A DNA stretch of 64,000 nt from Lampris incognitus (taxonomy: Eukaryota > Chordata > Actinopteri > Lampriformes > Lampridae), in contig NC_079214.1 of the NCBI RefSeq assembly GCF_029633865.1, positions 26,703,724-26,767,723 on the forward strand. Reading direction: 5' to 3'. The notes beneath the pieces are model-generated. The model worked only from the letters and a program-made list of their open reading frames with translations, had not been told where the DNA came from and did not search any database. Shown piece by piece: positions 1-11,218 of this stretch. Every line of letters starts with the position of its first letter. The first letter of the stretch is position 1. The position numbers and the translations under genes are program-made.

Positions 1-227
1 GAGTCCTCATGGGGTGGAGAAGGGGGTGGCGAGGGTTCCTCAATATCCTGTGTCACACAGGGAAAGTCAGGTACCTGTGAGCTTGCTTCCCCATCCCCGT
101 CGGGAGACTCAAGAGACAGTCCATTAAATATGGAGCGTTTCTCCGATACAACAGGGATGTTAAGACTGTTCCTCAGGAAGATGCAGTCATTGCTGAACAG
201 CTTGTTGGCCCTCTTGATCTGCTCCAT
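1..227 (-). CDS. lysmd2: LysM domain-containing protein 2, coding exon 2 (partial at window edge)
   Basis: This exon continues the LysM reading frame of the exon at 1025-1270. It opens after a CAG acceptor at 228-230 and reads MEQIKRANKLF, then NDCIFLR and LNIPVVSEK, which is the second half of a LysM fold as in vertebrate LYSMD2. Downstream is an acidic, proline-rich linker (EEPSPPPSPP) also typical of that protein. LysM domains bind N-acetylglucosamine polymers in many organisms; the vertebrate LYSMD1/2 proteins are small intracellular proteins of poorly known function. The exon runs off the left edge, so the C-terminus is not seen. About 75 codons are visible and none is broken. The call is firm for the family and strong for lysmd2 over lysmd1. 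Confidence 0.88.
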   Translation of the reverse strand, partial: MEQIKRANKLFSNDCIFLRNSLNIPVVSEKRSIFNGLSLESPDGDGEASSQVPDFPCVTQDIEEPSPPPSPPHED

Positions 228-1024
228 CTGAAATACAAGGGAGACAGCAACATGAATGGTGTGAGAAGTAGTTCATCTATGATCCTCTCACTTGATTTCA
301 CTTGCTTTGGTCTTGTGTGTAGTGCAAAGGTATTGTGTGGAGAACAATATGGCACGTCAGATACAAGAGGAAAACCAACCGAACCGATCTATGTAAACTC
401 TTGACAAATTGATCACGCCAACAAAGCTGTGAGGAAAACTGTCCTGCCACACTTTAAGGCGCTGTACAATGTTTGCCTAGTTCTAGGCTGTTATTTTTTG
501 GTGAGGGGTTCATACTTGCCCAGCACAATACTGCGCTAGACATGGAGAAAATGCAAAGTTTAAGTAACCAACCCCATTCCAACTAAATGATCAACACTAT
601 ATTCTTACTGGGTTGACCATCACTGCCCATACTAAGCCGACATCATAAAGCATTTCAGAGCACTTGGAACGGCCTTATTACTGGTTTCTAACGGGCCTCG
701 ATGTGAATTTGATGCTTCGTGTTAAACGTTTGTTGTGATGCATGTAGAATAAACTAATAAGGATCAAAATATAAAAGGCTGTGAAATTACTTTCACATAT
801 GCATGGATAAAAGCAAAGGGGGTGTCCACGCCTAGACACAAGCCAGCGGAGGCTTGATGTTGTGCGGAGTTACCATTTATCATACAGGGTGATGCAAACA
901 ATGTTCACATGCATTGACAGCTAATCAAATGTACAGTGTATATCCAGTGGTTTAATATTCCTATCAGATAAAGTCAAGGTGAACATCACAACGACATTAT
1001 CGTGCTAGCTTATATCAGTCTTAC
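228..1024 (-). other. lysmd2: lysmd2 intron 1
   Basis: This GT-AG intron lies between the two coding exons. The donor is GTAAGA just below 1025 and the acceptor CAG is at 228-230. I see no transposon ends, microsatellite or open frame in it. Confidence 0.8.
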
Positions 1025-1270
1025 CGTGACACCGTATTTGAGAGCGATCCCTTGCAGCGTATCACTGTCAGTAACCCGATGCTCAATGAATTTCTCCCCC
1101 AGAGAAACCGTAACGCTGGCTGTGCTCCCGTAGGACCGGATCTTGGTTCGGGCCAGGCTCTGTGATAGTTCACTTTCTGACTCGGAACCCGATCTGGACC
1201 GGGGAAAGATGGGCTGGCCGAACCGTACCCCTCCATCCCGCATCGGCAGGACAGGCGAGAACTCCGCCAT
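1025..1270 (-). CDS. lysmd2: LysM domain-containing protein 2, coding exon 1
   Basis: This exon has 82 codons. It starts MAEFSPVLPMRDGG, contains a serine-rich basic stretch (RSRSGSESESELS), then LARTKIRSYGSTASV, which is nearly invariant in vertebrate LYSMD2, and the first half of the LysM domain (EHRV...DTLQGIALKYGVT, about residues 64-82). The frame joins exon 2 in phase 0 across a consensus donor. I chose ATG 1270-1268 because it aligns with the known family N-terminus and has AAG before it and G after it (good Kozak context). The frame stays open for 23 more codons upstream, but that part looks like 5'UTR. No damage is visible. Confidence 0.9.
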
Positions 1271-1560
1271 CTTCTCTTGAATAAATAAATAAAGAGCGTG
1301 ATAGCTTTGCTGTGAACTGCGGTTAAACCGAACTCTCAATTCGCTTTTTTAAACCGAAGGGAGAATCCCATCTCCGGTTCTGGTGTGAGTGTCACCCCCG
1401 GGGAAGTGTGACATGTTTCGGGGCCACCATCCCAGTTAGCTTTAGTTACAGATCTGAGAAAACGTAAGAACGGCGACGCAGTGACGGAAGCGACGTGATT
1501 GGACGTAAGGCTGCGTCCGTTTGGACCCGCCCCTTGATGTTGTACGTACGCTGACCAAGC
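1271..1560 (-). promoter_or_regulatory. lysmd2: Likely lysmd2 5'UTR and core promoter
   Basis: Upstream of the chosen lysmd2 start the sequence becomes CpG-richer than its surroundings. It carries a GACGTGATTGG stretch near 1491-1501, which reads CCAATC on the minus strand next to a CRE-like CACGTC, plus several TGACG/CGTCA motifs. This fits a TATA-less housekeeping promoter firing leftwards. The transcription start is not determined. This is an inference from position and composition only. Confidence 0.4.
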
Positions 1561-2573
1561 CATACCAGCTGTGAGATAAGCTAACTAAGTATAAAATACT
1601 AATTACAAAAACAGACACAGATTTTTTTTAAAAACACGTGCGTAAATCCTAAATCATTTTTGAAGAACACATTTAATGAAAATTATCCCGCCGGAATGAT
1701 AAGTATTAGTACTGATTTGATATCATAGCAATCAGTTGGTCACATACCATGTAAAACATCAGCAGATGATCAATTGCTTGGACGTTGCCATTCACAGCCT
1801 GATAGGAAAATGATAGGAAATGCAAAGGTAGAAGGACTGATACTGCATGTCTAACATTGTTTAGTTACCAAAGTACACAAATACGAGAAATTGTTCTAAA
1901 TCTCAAAACTGACATGTGCACATGCGCGCGTGTATGTGTCATACATAGAATCTCACGATCGGACCTGTGTTCATCTATGTTCATTTTGTGATGGGATCAA
2001 AGATATGGATAGGAGCTAGAACAATAATGGGGCAGGGGGGGATGCAAATATAGAGGTTTGTTGTGAGGTCTTGATACTGGTGAGAGGAACATCTGGTCAT
2101 GCATATCCAGTGGCAACCAAAACTGAACTTCAACCGTGCCTGGTGCTCAGTTACCTGTTTTTATATCTCATCACAGGGTAGGCTTATGGTCTATGAATAA
2201 GGGTTTCCCCTTTTGAAGGCTGTAAGCAGAAGTCAGGCATTTGGCCTTTTCAGTCTTCCAGGCACCAACCCAGCAAGAGGGGGAAATGCCAGGAAATGGC
2301 TTTAGACTACATTATATCAGATCTTTAGCCAGAATAGAACTAGAACAAAGTTTCCAGGTCTGAGACCATATACCATAAATCATAGTTGTGTCACCAAGAT
2401 GAACCAGACCAAATTTATTTTTGAACTACAGTCTATCTTTATTTGCATTGTCACTATTTATTGGCATTATTATTGTCATTGTTATTATGTTACTGTACTA
2501 CAGTAATGACAATAATGGATACAAAGTCATACATTATTACCATCATTATTATCATTATGTAAGGGCTTGAACC
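1561..2573. other. Intergenic, nothing recognised
   Basis: I see no gene, tRNA or transposon terminus here. A short AT-rich imperfect foldback (TTACTGTA / TACAGTAA) lies near 2488-2508. Confidence 0.5.
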
Positions 2574-2661
2574 ACGAAGAAGAAGAAGAAGAAGAAGAAG
2601 AAGAAGAAGAAGAAGAAGAAGAAGAAGAAGAAGAAGAAGAAGAAGAAGAAGAAGAAGAAGA
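2574..2661. repeat. (GAA)n microsatellite
   Basis: About 29 uninterrupted GAA/AGA triplets. The poly-glutamate frame it creates is a by-product of the repeat. Long GAA tracts can form triplex DNA. Confidence 0.97.
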
Positions 2662-3358
2662 CGAAGGACATATTGTTACAGTTGTTTTATTAAGTGATGG
2701 AAAAAGGGTTATTTCAAACCATGTGAAACCATGTAAATGTTGTTATTGTACTGATGTTAACAGTCGAGCTTTACTGGCCTCACCAACATTTACCCTAAAG
2801 AGAATGGAATAATACATCATGACACATCAGTCAGTCAGCATTTTTTAATTTCTCCAGAGAGAAATGCTTTGTTCTTGTTATTTGCTGTGGTTTACAACAA
2901 CAATGGCCCGATAATCTGAAGCAAAAGCCACAATTTACCAAAGTTCTAGCATGCATTTTGTAGAAGTTGCACATAGGTGACAAACCTGACCTGAAACCTC
3001 TCTTGGTTTGCCCTGTGTTGGCCTTCAGAGGAGTACTTAATACTCTATTCGTGTGTCCATTTGCATCAGGAATACTACCAGCCCACTATATTAGACCCAC
3101 AGGAAGGGAGGGGGGGTCATTCACATGGACTGAAAACATTCAGCAAGACCCTGTGACAGAAGGCTTGCTGCTGCATGTGATTTCTAGACCCACTGCTGAT
3201 CCTGAAAAAGCATGCTTATGTGTTGTTTAGGGAGTCTTTGAGGGGAATCTGTGAAACAATGCCATGCCCAGTCTTAGATGTCGACCACAAGCATGACTAC
3301 CACATTGTAAAAGCAACTCATAAAAACTTTCCTATACTCTGTCTACCAAATGAGAAAC
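2662..3358. other. Intergenic, nothing recognised
   Basis: No conserved coding motif or repeat boundary could be identified between the GAA tract and the short insertion at 3371. Confidence 0.45.
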
Positions 3359-3370
3359 TGTTGGATATGT

Positions 3371-3458
3371 AGCACAGAAATCTAAATCACTTCATCTGGA
3401 AAACTGATTCAACTTTCTGTGATTTCCTTACCTGGATTATTGAGCATGCATAAAGACA
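3371..3458 (+). mobile_element. 88-bp insertion with 12-bp target-site duplication (short retroposon-like family)
   Basis: This 88-bp segment is flanked by perfect copies of TGTTGGATATGT (3359-3370 and 3459-3470). Its last 48 bases are identical to those of the insertion at 31729-31802 and end CCTGGATTATTGAGCATGC followed by ATAAAGACA. The 5' parts differ. A fixed 3' end, variable 5' start and long direct repeats resemble target-primed retroposition. An internal CACAGAAA / TTTCTGTG inverted pair is present. I do not recognise the family. Confidence 0.65.
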
Positions 3459-3926
3459 TGTTGGATATGTGAGCCTTATGGCTTTTTCCACATTACCTGC
3501 TATCCCACTGCAGCAGAGGAAAAACCCAAAGCACAATATTCTGTCTGACTGCAGAATTAATGGATGAAATGGAATAAAATTGAGTTGAGAGCTGAATAAG
3601 TAAAGGAAGGCTATTTGGTTGAATGTGTATTATCAGAGCCCATAGCCTAGTTTATTATTCTGGTCTGTCATGATAAAGTTAGTGCCAAGGGTAAAGGTGG
3701 TTATTGAACAACCATAAATGAAGGAGCACGGATGAACAGAATGTCAAGCATGCAAAGTGGATACTAATGCTGTTTTCGAACAAGCTGCGAAGGACACTGG
3801 GAATATCAAAAATCAATTATTACTAGATGGATGATGATTAAAATTCTCAGTACTTTATGTTCCTGTAGTGAGTGTACTTGGTACATAGTGCATGACTTTT
3901 CAAAACCTTATGTCTCCATCAGAGAA

Positions 3927-4754
3927 GGTTGAATCAGTTCATCTGGACACAACGTTTATTGACTGATACGTTTCATCACTCATCTAAGTGTCCTTTTCAG
4001 TCTACACTGACTGCAGGGGCGTCCGGTGGCGTGGCGGTCTATTCCGTTGCCAGCCCGGGGATCGCCGTTTCGAATCCCGGTGTTACCTCCGACTTGGTCG
4101 GGCGTCCCTACAGACACAATTGGCCGTGTCTACGGGTGGAAAGACGGAATGTGGGTATGTGTCCTGGTCGCCGCACGAGCGCTTCCTCTGGTCAGTCGGG
4201 GCGCCTGTTCGGGGCGAGGGGGAACTGGGGGGAATAACGTGATCGTCGCACGTGCTACGTCCCCCTGGCGAAACTCCTCACAGTCAGGTGAAAAGAAGCG
4301 GCTGGCGGCTCCGCATGTATCGGAGGAGGCGTGTGGGTAGTCGGCAGCCCTCCCCGGATTGGCTGAGGGAGTGGAGCAGCGACCGGGACGGCTCGGAAGA
4401 GAGGGGTAGTTGACCGGATACAATTGGGGAGAAGAGGGAGGGGTAAATAAATAAATAAACTGACTGCAGGTATCCCCACACCTTATAAACAATACAGTGG
4501 CATAACGATCGAAACCAACGGCCAGTTTCATATGTACATCGGTCACCACCTTATAATGCTGTGATTGCAAACATTAACTCTAGTTAATGCTCACACCCAT
4601 AATTTGCATATGAAACTGGTCGTGGTTTTCAATCGTTATGCCGCTATATTTTTTTTATAAGGGTGGGGATGCCTGCAGTCAGTTTAGACTTAGATGAGTG
4701 ATGAAAAAGATCTGTCAGTAAACGTTGTGTCCAGATGAACTGATTCAACTTTTA
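3927..4754. mobile_element. Foldback DNA element with long terminal inverted repeats, split by a SINE
   Basis: The left part (from GAATCAGTTCATCTGGACAC) and the right part (ending ATGAACTGATTC at about 4735-4746) are inverted copies of each other for well over 150 bases. They share the segments CATCACTCATCTAAG, CTGACTGCAGG, GGCATAACGAT and CAGTTTCATATG. The symmetry centre is near 4575 (TTAACTCTAGTTAA). A SINE sits in the left arm at 4018-4458. Once the SINE is removed the element is nearly one large palindrome of about 375 bp. The outer target duplication is not clear. No coding capacity is seen, so it is non-autonomous. Confidence 0.75.
4018..4458 (+). mobile_element. tRNA-derived SINE (family A, full length)
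   Basis: The element is flanked by perfect 12-bp duplications ACTGACTGCAGG (4006-4017 and 4459-4470). The head has tRNA-like pol III boxes (box A near GGCGTGGCGGTC, box B TTTCGAATCCC), followed by a conserved body (CTACAGACACAATTGGCCGT, GTCCTGGTCGC, GTGAAAAGAAGCGGCTGGC) and an ATAAATAAATAAA tail. Other copies of the same family occur at 28203-29122, 38803-39254, 47734-48034 and 48689-49137. Confidence 0.9.
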
Positions 4755-4792
4755 TTTTATTTTATTACCTGGATTATTGAGCATGCGTACAG
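4745..4792 (+). mobile_element. Third copy of the short retroposon-like 3' end
   Basis: Directly after the foldback the sequence reads TTACCTGGATTATTGAGCATG, matching the 3' end of the insertions at 3371 and 31729, but the preceding bases are a T/A-rich run and no exact target duplication is seen. It may mean the foldback and this tail were mobilised as one unit. Confidence 0.5.
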
Positions 4793-5769
<977 letters not shown>

Positions 5770-5790
5770 AAGCCACGGTCTTAGTGTAAA

Positions 5791-6459
5791 TGTAACTAGG
5801 TTAAAATTAATGTTTTTATTTTGTTTAAGTATGAAATATCACCAAATCCTGTCTGTGTGCTGTTATTTGTGTTTACTACATTTTATTTTATGTCATTATT
5901 TACTTTTATGTATGTTTTATAACGACCGTCATATACCTGTACTGTCGCTTTAAGAGCGAGGTCTTGTGGGTACACGGAAGATGGAACGCGGGAGAGGCCA
6001 TTTTTGTTTTGTGGAAGGAGTCTCAAGCAGCGATCGAGCCGAGCCACGCGTGTTTCTTAACGTAGCACAGTTTTTGCTGATTGAGGAGAACGTAACCTTG
6101 AGTATCCCTGTAAGAAGATACTGCAAGCTGTGGGATAAAATACTTGTTTTATCCTTTCTTACATCGGAGTCCCGTGAACGGTTTCTCCTTCTAACGCACA
6201 CGAGTGAAGTCCGGGCAGTGGTTGAGCTTCAACCCCCACGTCCGTAAGAAAATAAAATAAATGGCTAGGTGGGCCAAATAGAGTCCTGTGTGTCCCCCCT
6301 CCTTCCTTGATGATGATGATGATGATGAGAGACTGAGGGCCCCCCCCCAACAACACCTGGGGCCCCACTCAACTAGAACACAACGCAGAACTAACGATGA
6401 GAGTGACGGGCGTGCAGCAGGCTGACCAGCATAGAACACCATAGGACTGCCCCGTTACA
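5791..6459 (+). mobile_element. Solo LTR of a Gypsy-type retrotransposon (same family as 61674-62391)
   Basis: The segment starts TGTAAC and ends GTTACA, as LTRs do, and aligns along its length with the 5' LTR at 61674-62391. Shared stretches include CATATACCTGTACTGTCGC versus CATATACGTGTACTGTCGC, GAGAACGTAACCTTGAGTAT and GGCCAAATAGAGTCCTGTGT, plus AATAAA polyadenylation signals near 6256 and the ATG microsatellite. No gag or PBS follows, so this is a solo LTR. The flanking bases TAAA and TAGA match at three of four positions, so the duplication has mutated or the copy is rearranged. Confidence 0.88.
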
Positions 6460-6984
6460 TAGAGTTACCAGACAAAGGCAAGGAGAGTGGGTAGAGCCAA
6501 CAAAGACGTCAGTCAGTCACAACAACACTGCCAATGACAGCAGCCATTTTTGTTCTGCTCATGTTGAAAAAGCAGAACAATCTTTTTTTTCTTTTCTTGT
6601 CTTTTGCCTGTAAAGCTCCCTGAATGACCTCTGCGATGATAAGGTGCTATACAAATAAACTGGCCTTCTAAAATCTAGATAGAGAGAAGGGTCAGAGGCC
6701 ATGGGGCAGCCTGTAAGATTCTTGGTTCAGTCCATAAAACCTGGACTCAAATCAATAGTGGGTTTTAGTTTTTGGTTTGTTTTTGGTTTTTTTTTTAATA
6801 AGGAAGGCTGCAAATCTGATATACAATGAAGGGATGGAAAAAGAAACATTTTAAGCAAGAGGGCCATCACAGAGATTTTGCCTCAAGTTTCACCAGTTGC
6901 TGCTACGGGCCCAGTGCTGATTGAGAGGCCATGGAGTTCAAAGCAGTAAACCTTACTATTGTCCAAGAGGAGAGGATCTTAACC
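6460..6984. other. Intergenic with a LINE-like 3' tail
   Basis: GATAAGGTGCTATACAAATAAA at about 6637-6658 resembles the 3' termini of fish CR1/L2-like LINEs (compare 39745 and 45066). Nothing else recognised. Confidence 0.35.
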
Positions 6985-6992
6985 TTTACATT

Positions 6993-7650
6993 CAGGGGCG
7001 TGGCTACGTGGGGGCCGGGGGGGGCACGGCCCCCATTGGTCAGAGCACACACACCCCCCGCTGGCCCCGCCGCCCCCCTTCCCCTGTCCCGAGTGGGTAA
7101 AAAAAAACAAAAAAACGCCTGCACAGAAACAGTCAAATGGAAGCTGAAATACATGCATTATTATTATTAGCCTACCATTATTAAGTCTTGTCCTTTGCCA
7201 CTAAAGTTAGGAGCCCAATGGGCTCATATTTGTGTAAATCCAAGTATAAAAGCAAGAGTGTGTAAGTGCAGCATGGCAAGTCCAAGTGATGCAGTTTATT
7301 TAGTTGTGTGTGTTCAGGATATGGAAATGTTGGCTTCATTGTGTACATTTCCCCTTCATGCAATTGAAATTGCGCATGAAATACTAAATGACATTTCTGT
7401 CTTCGGTCTTTACACTTTACAACACTTAAACCATACCCCTTGCATTAACACCCGTGCATGGGACATGTAGATTAGATGAACGATACCATTCCAAACCCTT
7501 TGGCTATACACAACCCATGGCATTCTTATAAGGGCTACCATAATCTTCGAAAGTAGTTTTAAAATAGCAGTTTTGACAAGTGCCACCCTAATTAAATGGC
7601 TGGCCCCAGCTGCCCCCCCCCCCAGTAAAAGTGTCCTGGCTAAGCCCCTG
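6993..7650. mobile_element. Non-autonomous hAT-type element with 8-bp duplication
   Basis: It begins CAGGGGCGTGGCTA and ends with the inverted relative TAGCCCCTG preceded by CCTGGC. The flanks are perfect 8-bp copies TTTACATT (6985-6992 and 7651-7658). The interior has C-rich runs near both ends but no transposase frame. The TIR type and duplication length point to hAT. Confidence 0.85.
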
Positions 7651-7704
7651 TTTACATTTTGCATTTGCATGGCATAATCTGGAGCGAGTGGAGCAAGTTT
7701 ACTA

Positions 7705-7800
7705 ATCAGAATCAGAATAAACTTAATTGGCCAAGTGTATTTAGGCATACAAGGAATTTGACTCCAGTTTACAGAAACTTCTAGTACTTGCATGTATCAC
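7705..7800 (-). repeat. Short 3' LINE or SINE tail fragment
   Basis: AATCAGAATAAACTTAATTGGCC and CATACAAGGAATTTGACTCC resemble a widespread fish CR1/L2-like 3' end read on the minus strand. The assignment is from memory of the motif only. Confidence 0.4.
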
Positions 7801-8282
7801 TCACATAAAAAAAAGAAAATCAAAAGAAATAAATGGAATAATAGATAGAATACTGGAGGTATGTATGTATGCACAACAGGTATGTAACTATTATGCAGAG
7901 TTTTGTTATGGCTGAATAATTAATAACTTATGTGTATATATTATGACTTTTTAATTCATTATGTTTATATACTATATTATATACTAATTTTAGCAATATG
8001 ATGCCACATTTGTAAGAAACATGCATTTGTGGGATGAGCAGCAGAGCTGAGTATGTGGGTTGAGCCCATGAACTATTTGCCAAATCTTCTCTGCCAATGC
8101 CAAACAGCTTATTTTGCTGTTGCTACTGGCTCTTGTGTTGAGCTTCTGGTACCCCAGGTGCTGACAATCAGGTGCCCTGATATAAGATTTATTGCCAAGA
8201 AGCATTGTTACAACAAAGACATAATCTACCAAACTCAAATTTCCTTACTTTTTTTGCTAAGTTTAGTAAAAATATATACCAC
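7801..8282. other. AT-rich intergenic DNA
   Basis: No gene or element ends recognised. Confidence 0.4.
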
Positions 8283-8408
8283 CCTGTGATGGCCTGGCGG
8301 CCTGTCCACGGTGTCTCTCCGCCTGCCGCCCAATGACTGCTGGGATAGGTTCCAGCATCCCCGCGACCCTGAGAGTAGGATTAGCGGTTTGGATAATGGA
8401 TGGATGGA
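8283..8408 (-). repeat. Fragment of a high-copy fish interspersed repeat (family B 3' module)
   Basis: ATGGCCTGGCGGCCTGTCC and CAATGACTGCTGGGATAGGT are the reverse complement of the module seen at 13769-13870 and 15898-16030. It ends in GGATGGATGG-type short repeats, as such 3' ends often do. Confidence 0.8.
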
Positions 8409-9296
8409 AAAATATATACTATATATATTTATCTATTCTCTATTATATAATATATTATGTACTTGTTTTAATTATAACAACAACAATAATTTTTAACCAG
8501 TATACAGAAGTTGCATGTGTATTAATTGTACATTGTATTGCATATCTGGTTTAAAAAGAAGTAGTTCACATCGTAGATATGTACGTGAGACATTTTGACC
8601 AGAGGGGGCTATTACAAAGTGTCATATTTACATAAGTGTCCGTTATTGCATCATGCTGTTAAGTGTTTGTGAGAGAGATGACCTGTGGGGAGAAAAAACT
8701 GTTCCTGTATTCAAAAAAATTACCACAACCGATGGTGAAAGCACAGAAAGAGAAAATAATCACACAAAAGGTGCCAGAAATGAAAACGAAAGGTCTGCAA
8801 TGGCCACATAAAAACCTTTACATCTCATTTCCTGGTTTTCTTCTGACCCCTACTGGCCGTTCAGTGTATCAGTCGTCATCAGCGTTTTTTTTAACCACCA
8901 GGTGACACTGTTTCATCGGCAGTCACCGCTTCTTATCCTTCACGTTTTTCATAATTTACCTTTATACACTGTTTTTTCATCATTCCCTGTCATTTTTTTC
9001 TTAACCTTTTGTTTTTTGTGTTTTTATTTTTTAATTTTTGCCTTCGTTTATTTATTTAAATGATTGTTTCAAGCATCAATAACCAAGAATTTCATTGCAC
9101 TGGCCTGGCTACACTATAGGCGACTGTTGCACTGTATAAATAAACTTGAAACTAAATAAACATTGTCATGTTAACATAAAGATTTTTCTTATTATATTTT
9201 TTTTATCCAATTGAAAAAAAACATAAAATTCCGCATTTGAATGTTATTTCAGCATTGTTCTTCATTTCTTTTGATTCCAAGAAATTGACATTTCTT
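8409..9296. other. Intergenic, AT-rich; possible LINE-like tail near 9085-9160
   Basis: ATTTCATTGCACTGGCC followed by AATAAACTTGAAACT resembles a CR1/L2-like 3' end. No coding evidence. Confidence 0.35.
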
Positions 9297-9352
9297 CATC
9301 CATTATTCAAACTGCTTATCCTGCTGGATGCTGGAGCCTATCCCAGCAGTCA
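9297..9352 (+). repeat. Family B 3' module, internally deleted
   Basis: CATCCATTATTCAAACTGC and CTTATCCTGCTGGATGCTGG match the module at 15898, with the usual intervening CTCAGGGTCGCGG missing. Confidence 0.75.
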
Positions 9353-9592
9353 TGACATTTCTTCAGTACAGGAGAAATACAGCATGAGGTCAAATGGGGT
9401 TCACATTCACTTGACCTTAGTAACTTGCTGGTGGCTGATCATCCTAGCATAGCATAGCTCTTCTTATGGCCAACTGAACGTGGTTCTACACAATGAACAC
9501 AAGATGGCACACATCACTTGCTCAAATAGGAGGGAGAAGTTAATCTACATGTGTAGGAGCTTCTTCAAAGAGTGGTCTCTTTAATACATTTT

Positions 9593-9605
9593 CACACACA
9601 CACAC

Positions 9606-9649
<44 letters not shown>

Positions 9650-9713
9650 GCACGCACGCACACACACGCACACACACACACACGCACACACACACGCACA
9701 CACACACACACAT
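9593..9713. repeat. (CA)n microsatellite with CG interruptions
   Basis: About 120 bases of CACACA with scattered CG steps. Confidence 0.97.
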
Positions 9714-9865
9714 TTAAGGAATTAAGGAAAATAATGGATTACACTGTTGCAGTGGCAGTTCTAGACCAATTTTACTGGGGGGCCAGGCTGGGGCCAGTTG
9801 TGTTGTCAGAGGGGCACATTCGACCTAGGACAAAAGAGACAAAGAGAGTGTTAAACAGGTCTTAA

Positions 9866-10651
9866 ACTGAGGCACAGTATCTGACATCCAGAGCTTTAAA
9901 AATACTTTCTTTGCAATTACCGTTCTATACATAATAGTGCTTTGCACGGAGACACCACGATTTAGTAGGGAAAGAGAAAACCCAAATAGTGCAATCTCTG
10001 GATCAGGTTCAAACACACAGCTGTACATGTCAGAGAAGCACTTGAATACGTCACACCGAAAATGATACAGTTTTGGGCACGTCCGGAAAAGGTGGGTCAG
10101 AGAGCCTTCTGCAGATTTACACATAGAGAGGAAATGGTAGGAAAGATTCTGTACAATTTATTTTTTGAATAATGAAGCCTCTGCATCAACTTGAATTGGA
10201 TTAATTGAGGCATATCATTGATAGAAATAAGATCAGGCCCGGTTAAGGCCCTCCTCCCAAACATCAGCCCCAATCTGTATACCCAGTTCCTCCTCTCAGG
10301 CGTTTTTCAGAGAGTGTGTGGCATAATTCACATGTGATATACTGGGGTATGAATAGAGGTGTCTGGTAATCTGCAGCCCTTCTTAATTTGCTGACATATT
10401 TTCAAGCAATACAAAATTATTAATTTATCCATCTTAGTATTTGCAGGGGATCTAGGTACTGAGAAAAGGAGTGCTGGAAGACAGCTGTTTTTGACATCAC
10501 TCATTTCAATGGCAACCCAAGAGGGCGTCTTGGTCAATACTTCCGTTCTGTAACCTTCCTGCCAATAGACAAGGGTCCTTGCATTCGCTGCCCAGTAATA
10601 ATGCAGGAAGTACGATAGTCCTAGTCCACCAATCTCTCTTGGTTTATGCAA
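9866..10651 (-). pseudogene. L1/Tx1-clade LINE, ORF2 C-terminal fragment
   Basis: On the minus strand two frames show the region after the reverse transcriptase in fish L1-like elements: GGLGLSYFLHYYWAANARTL followed by W..IEMSD (about 10490-10640), and a cysteine-bearing end CKSAEGSLTHLFRTCPKLYHF with W..IF-like DVFKCFSDMY (about 10020-10124). The two parts are in different frames and the reverse transcriptase is absent, so the copy is 5'-truncated and frameshifted. No host role is expected. Confidence 0.72.
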
Positions 10652-10872
10652 AGAGATACATATTTTTACAATTATTTCATTGGTGGTTTCACTCAGTGAA
10701 ATGTGTCTGACATTAAGCTACAGAAATAGTGTACTGTTTTCAACATCTGGTGCCCAATAAAACACATCTGCTATCCACATCACAGGCTGACATTTAGGAC
10801 AAGGTTAATTTACAGCTAATTAACGTTATTCTTGGCTAATTATATGGATTGGCTGAGGTCATGTGATAAAAG

Positions 10873-11035
<163 letters not shown>

Positions 11036-11185
11036 TTTGATTGCTGCAGCTGAAGTTTCTTGAAATATTTTTAAATGTATTTATAATGATGTAATTAGTG
11101 GTAGTGGGATGGCTATTGACAGGACTTGGCCATGCTGTGTGTGGTGGTGTTGATAGTGAAGGTGTTGCTGATGGTAGAGGTAAGG

Positions 11186-11218
<33 letters not shown>

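Noticed and set aside
2567..2812. 81-residue frame with a long poly-glutamate run
   Set aside because: It is the (GAA)n microsatellite read in one frame, with no conserved flanking sequence.
4130..4570. 146-residue minus-strand frame
   Set aside because: It lies on the reverse strand of SINE family A; similar frames recur at every copy.
5791..6459. Treating 5.8 kb as a gene promoter because of conserved motifs shared with 61.7 kb
   Set aside because: Full-length alignment with TG...CA ends and a PBS after the 61.7-kb copy shows that both are LTRs.
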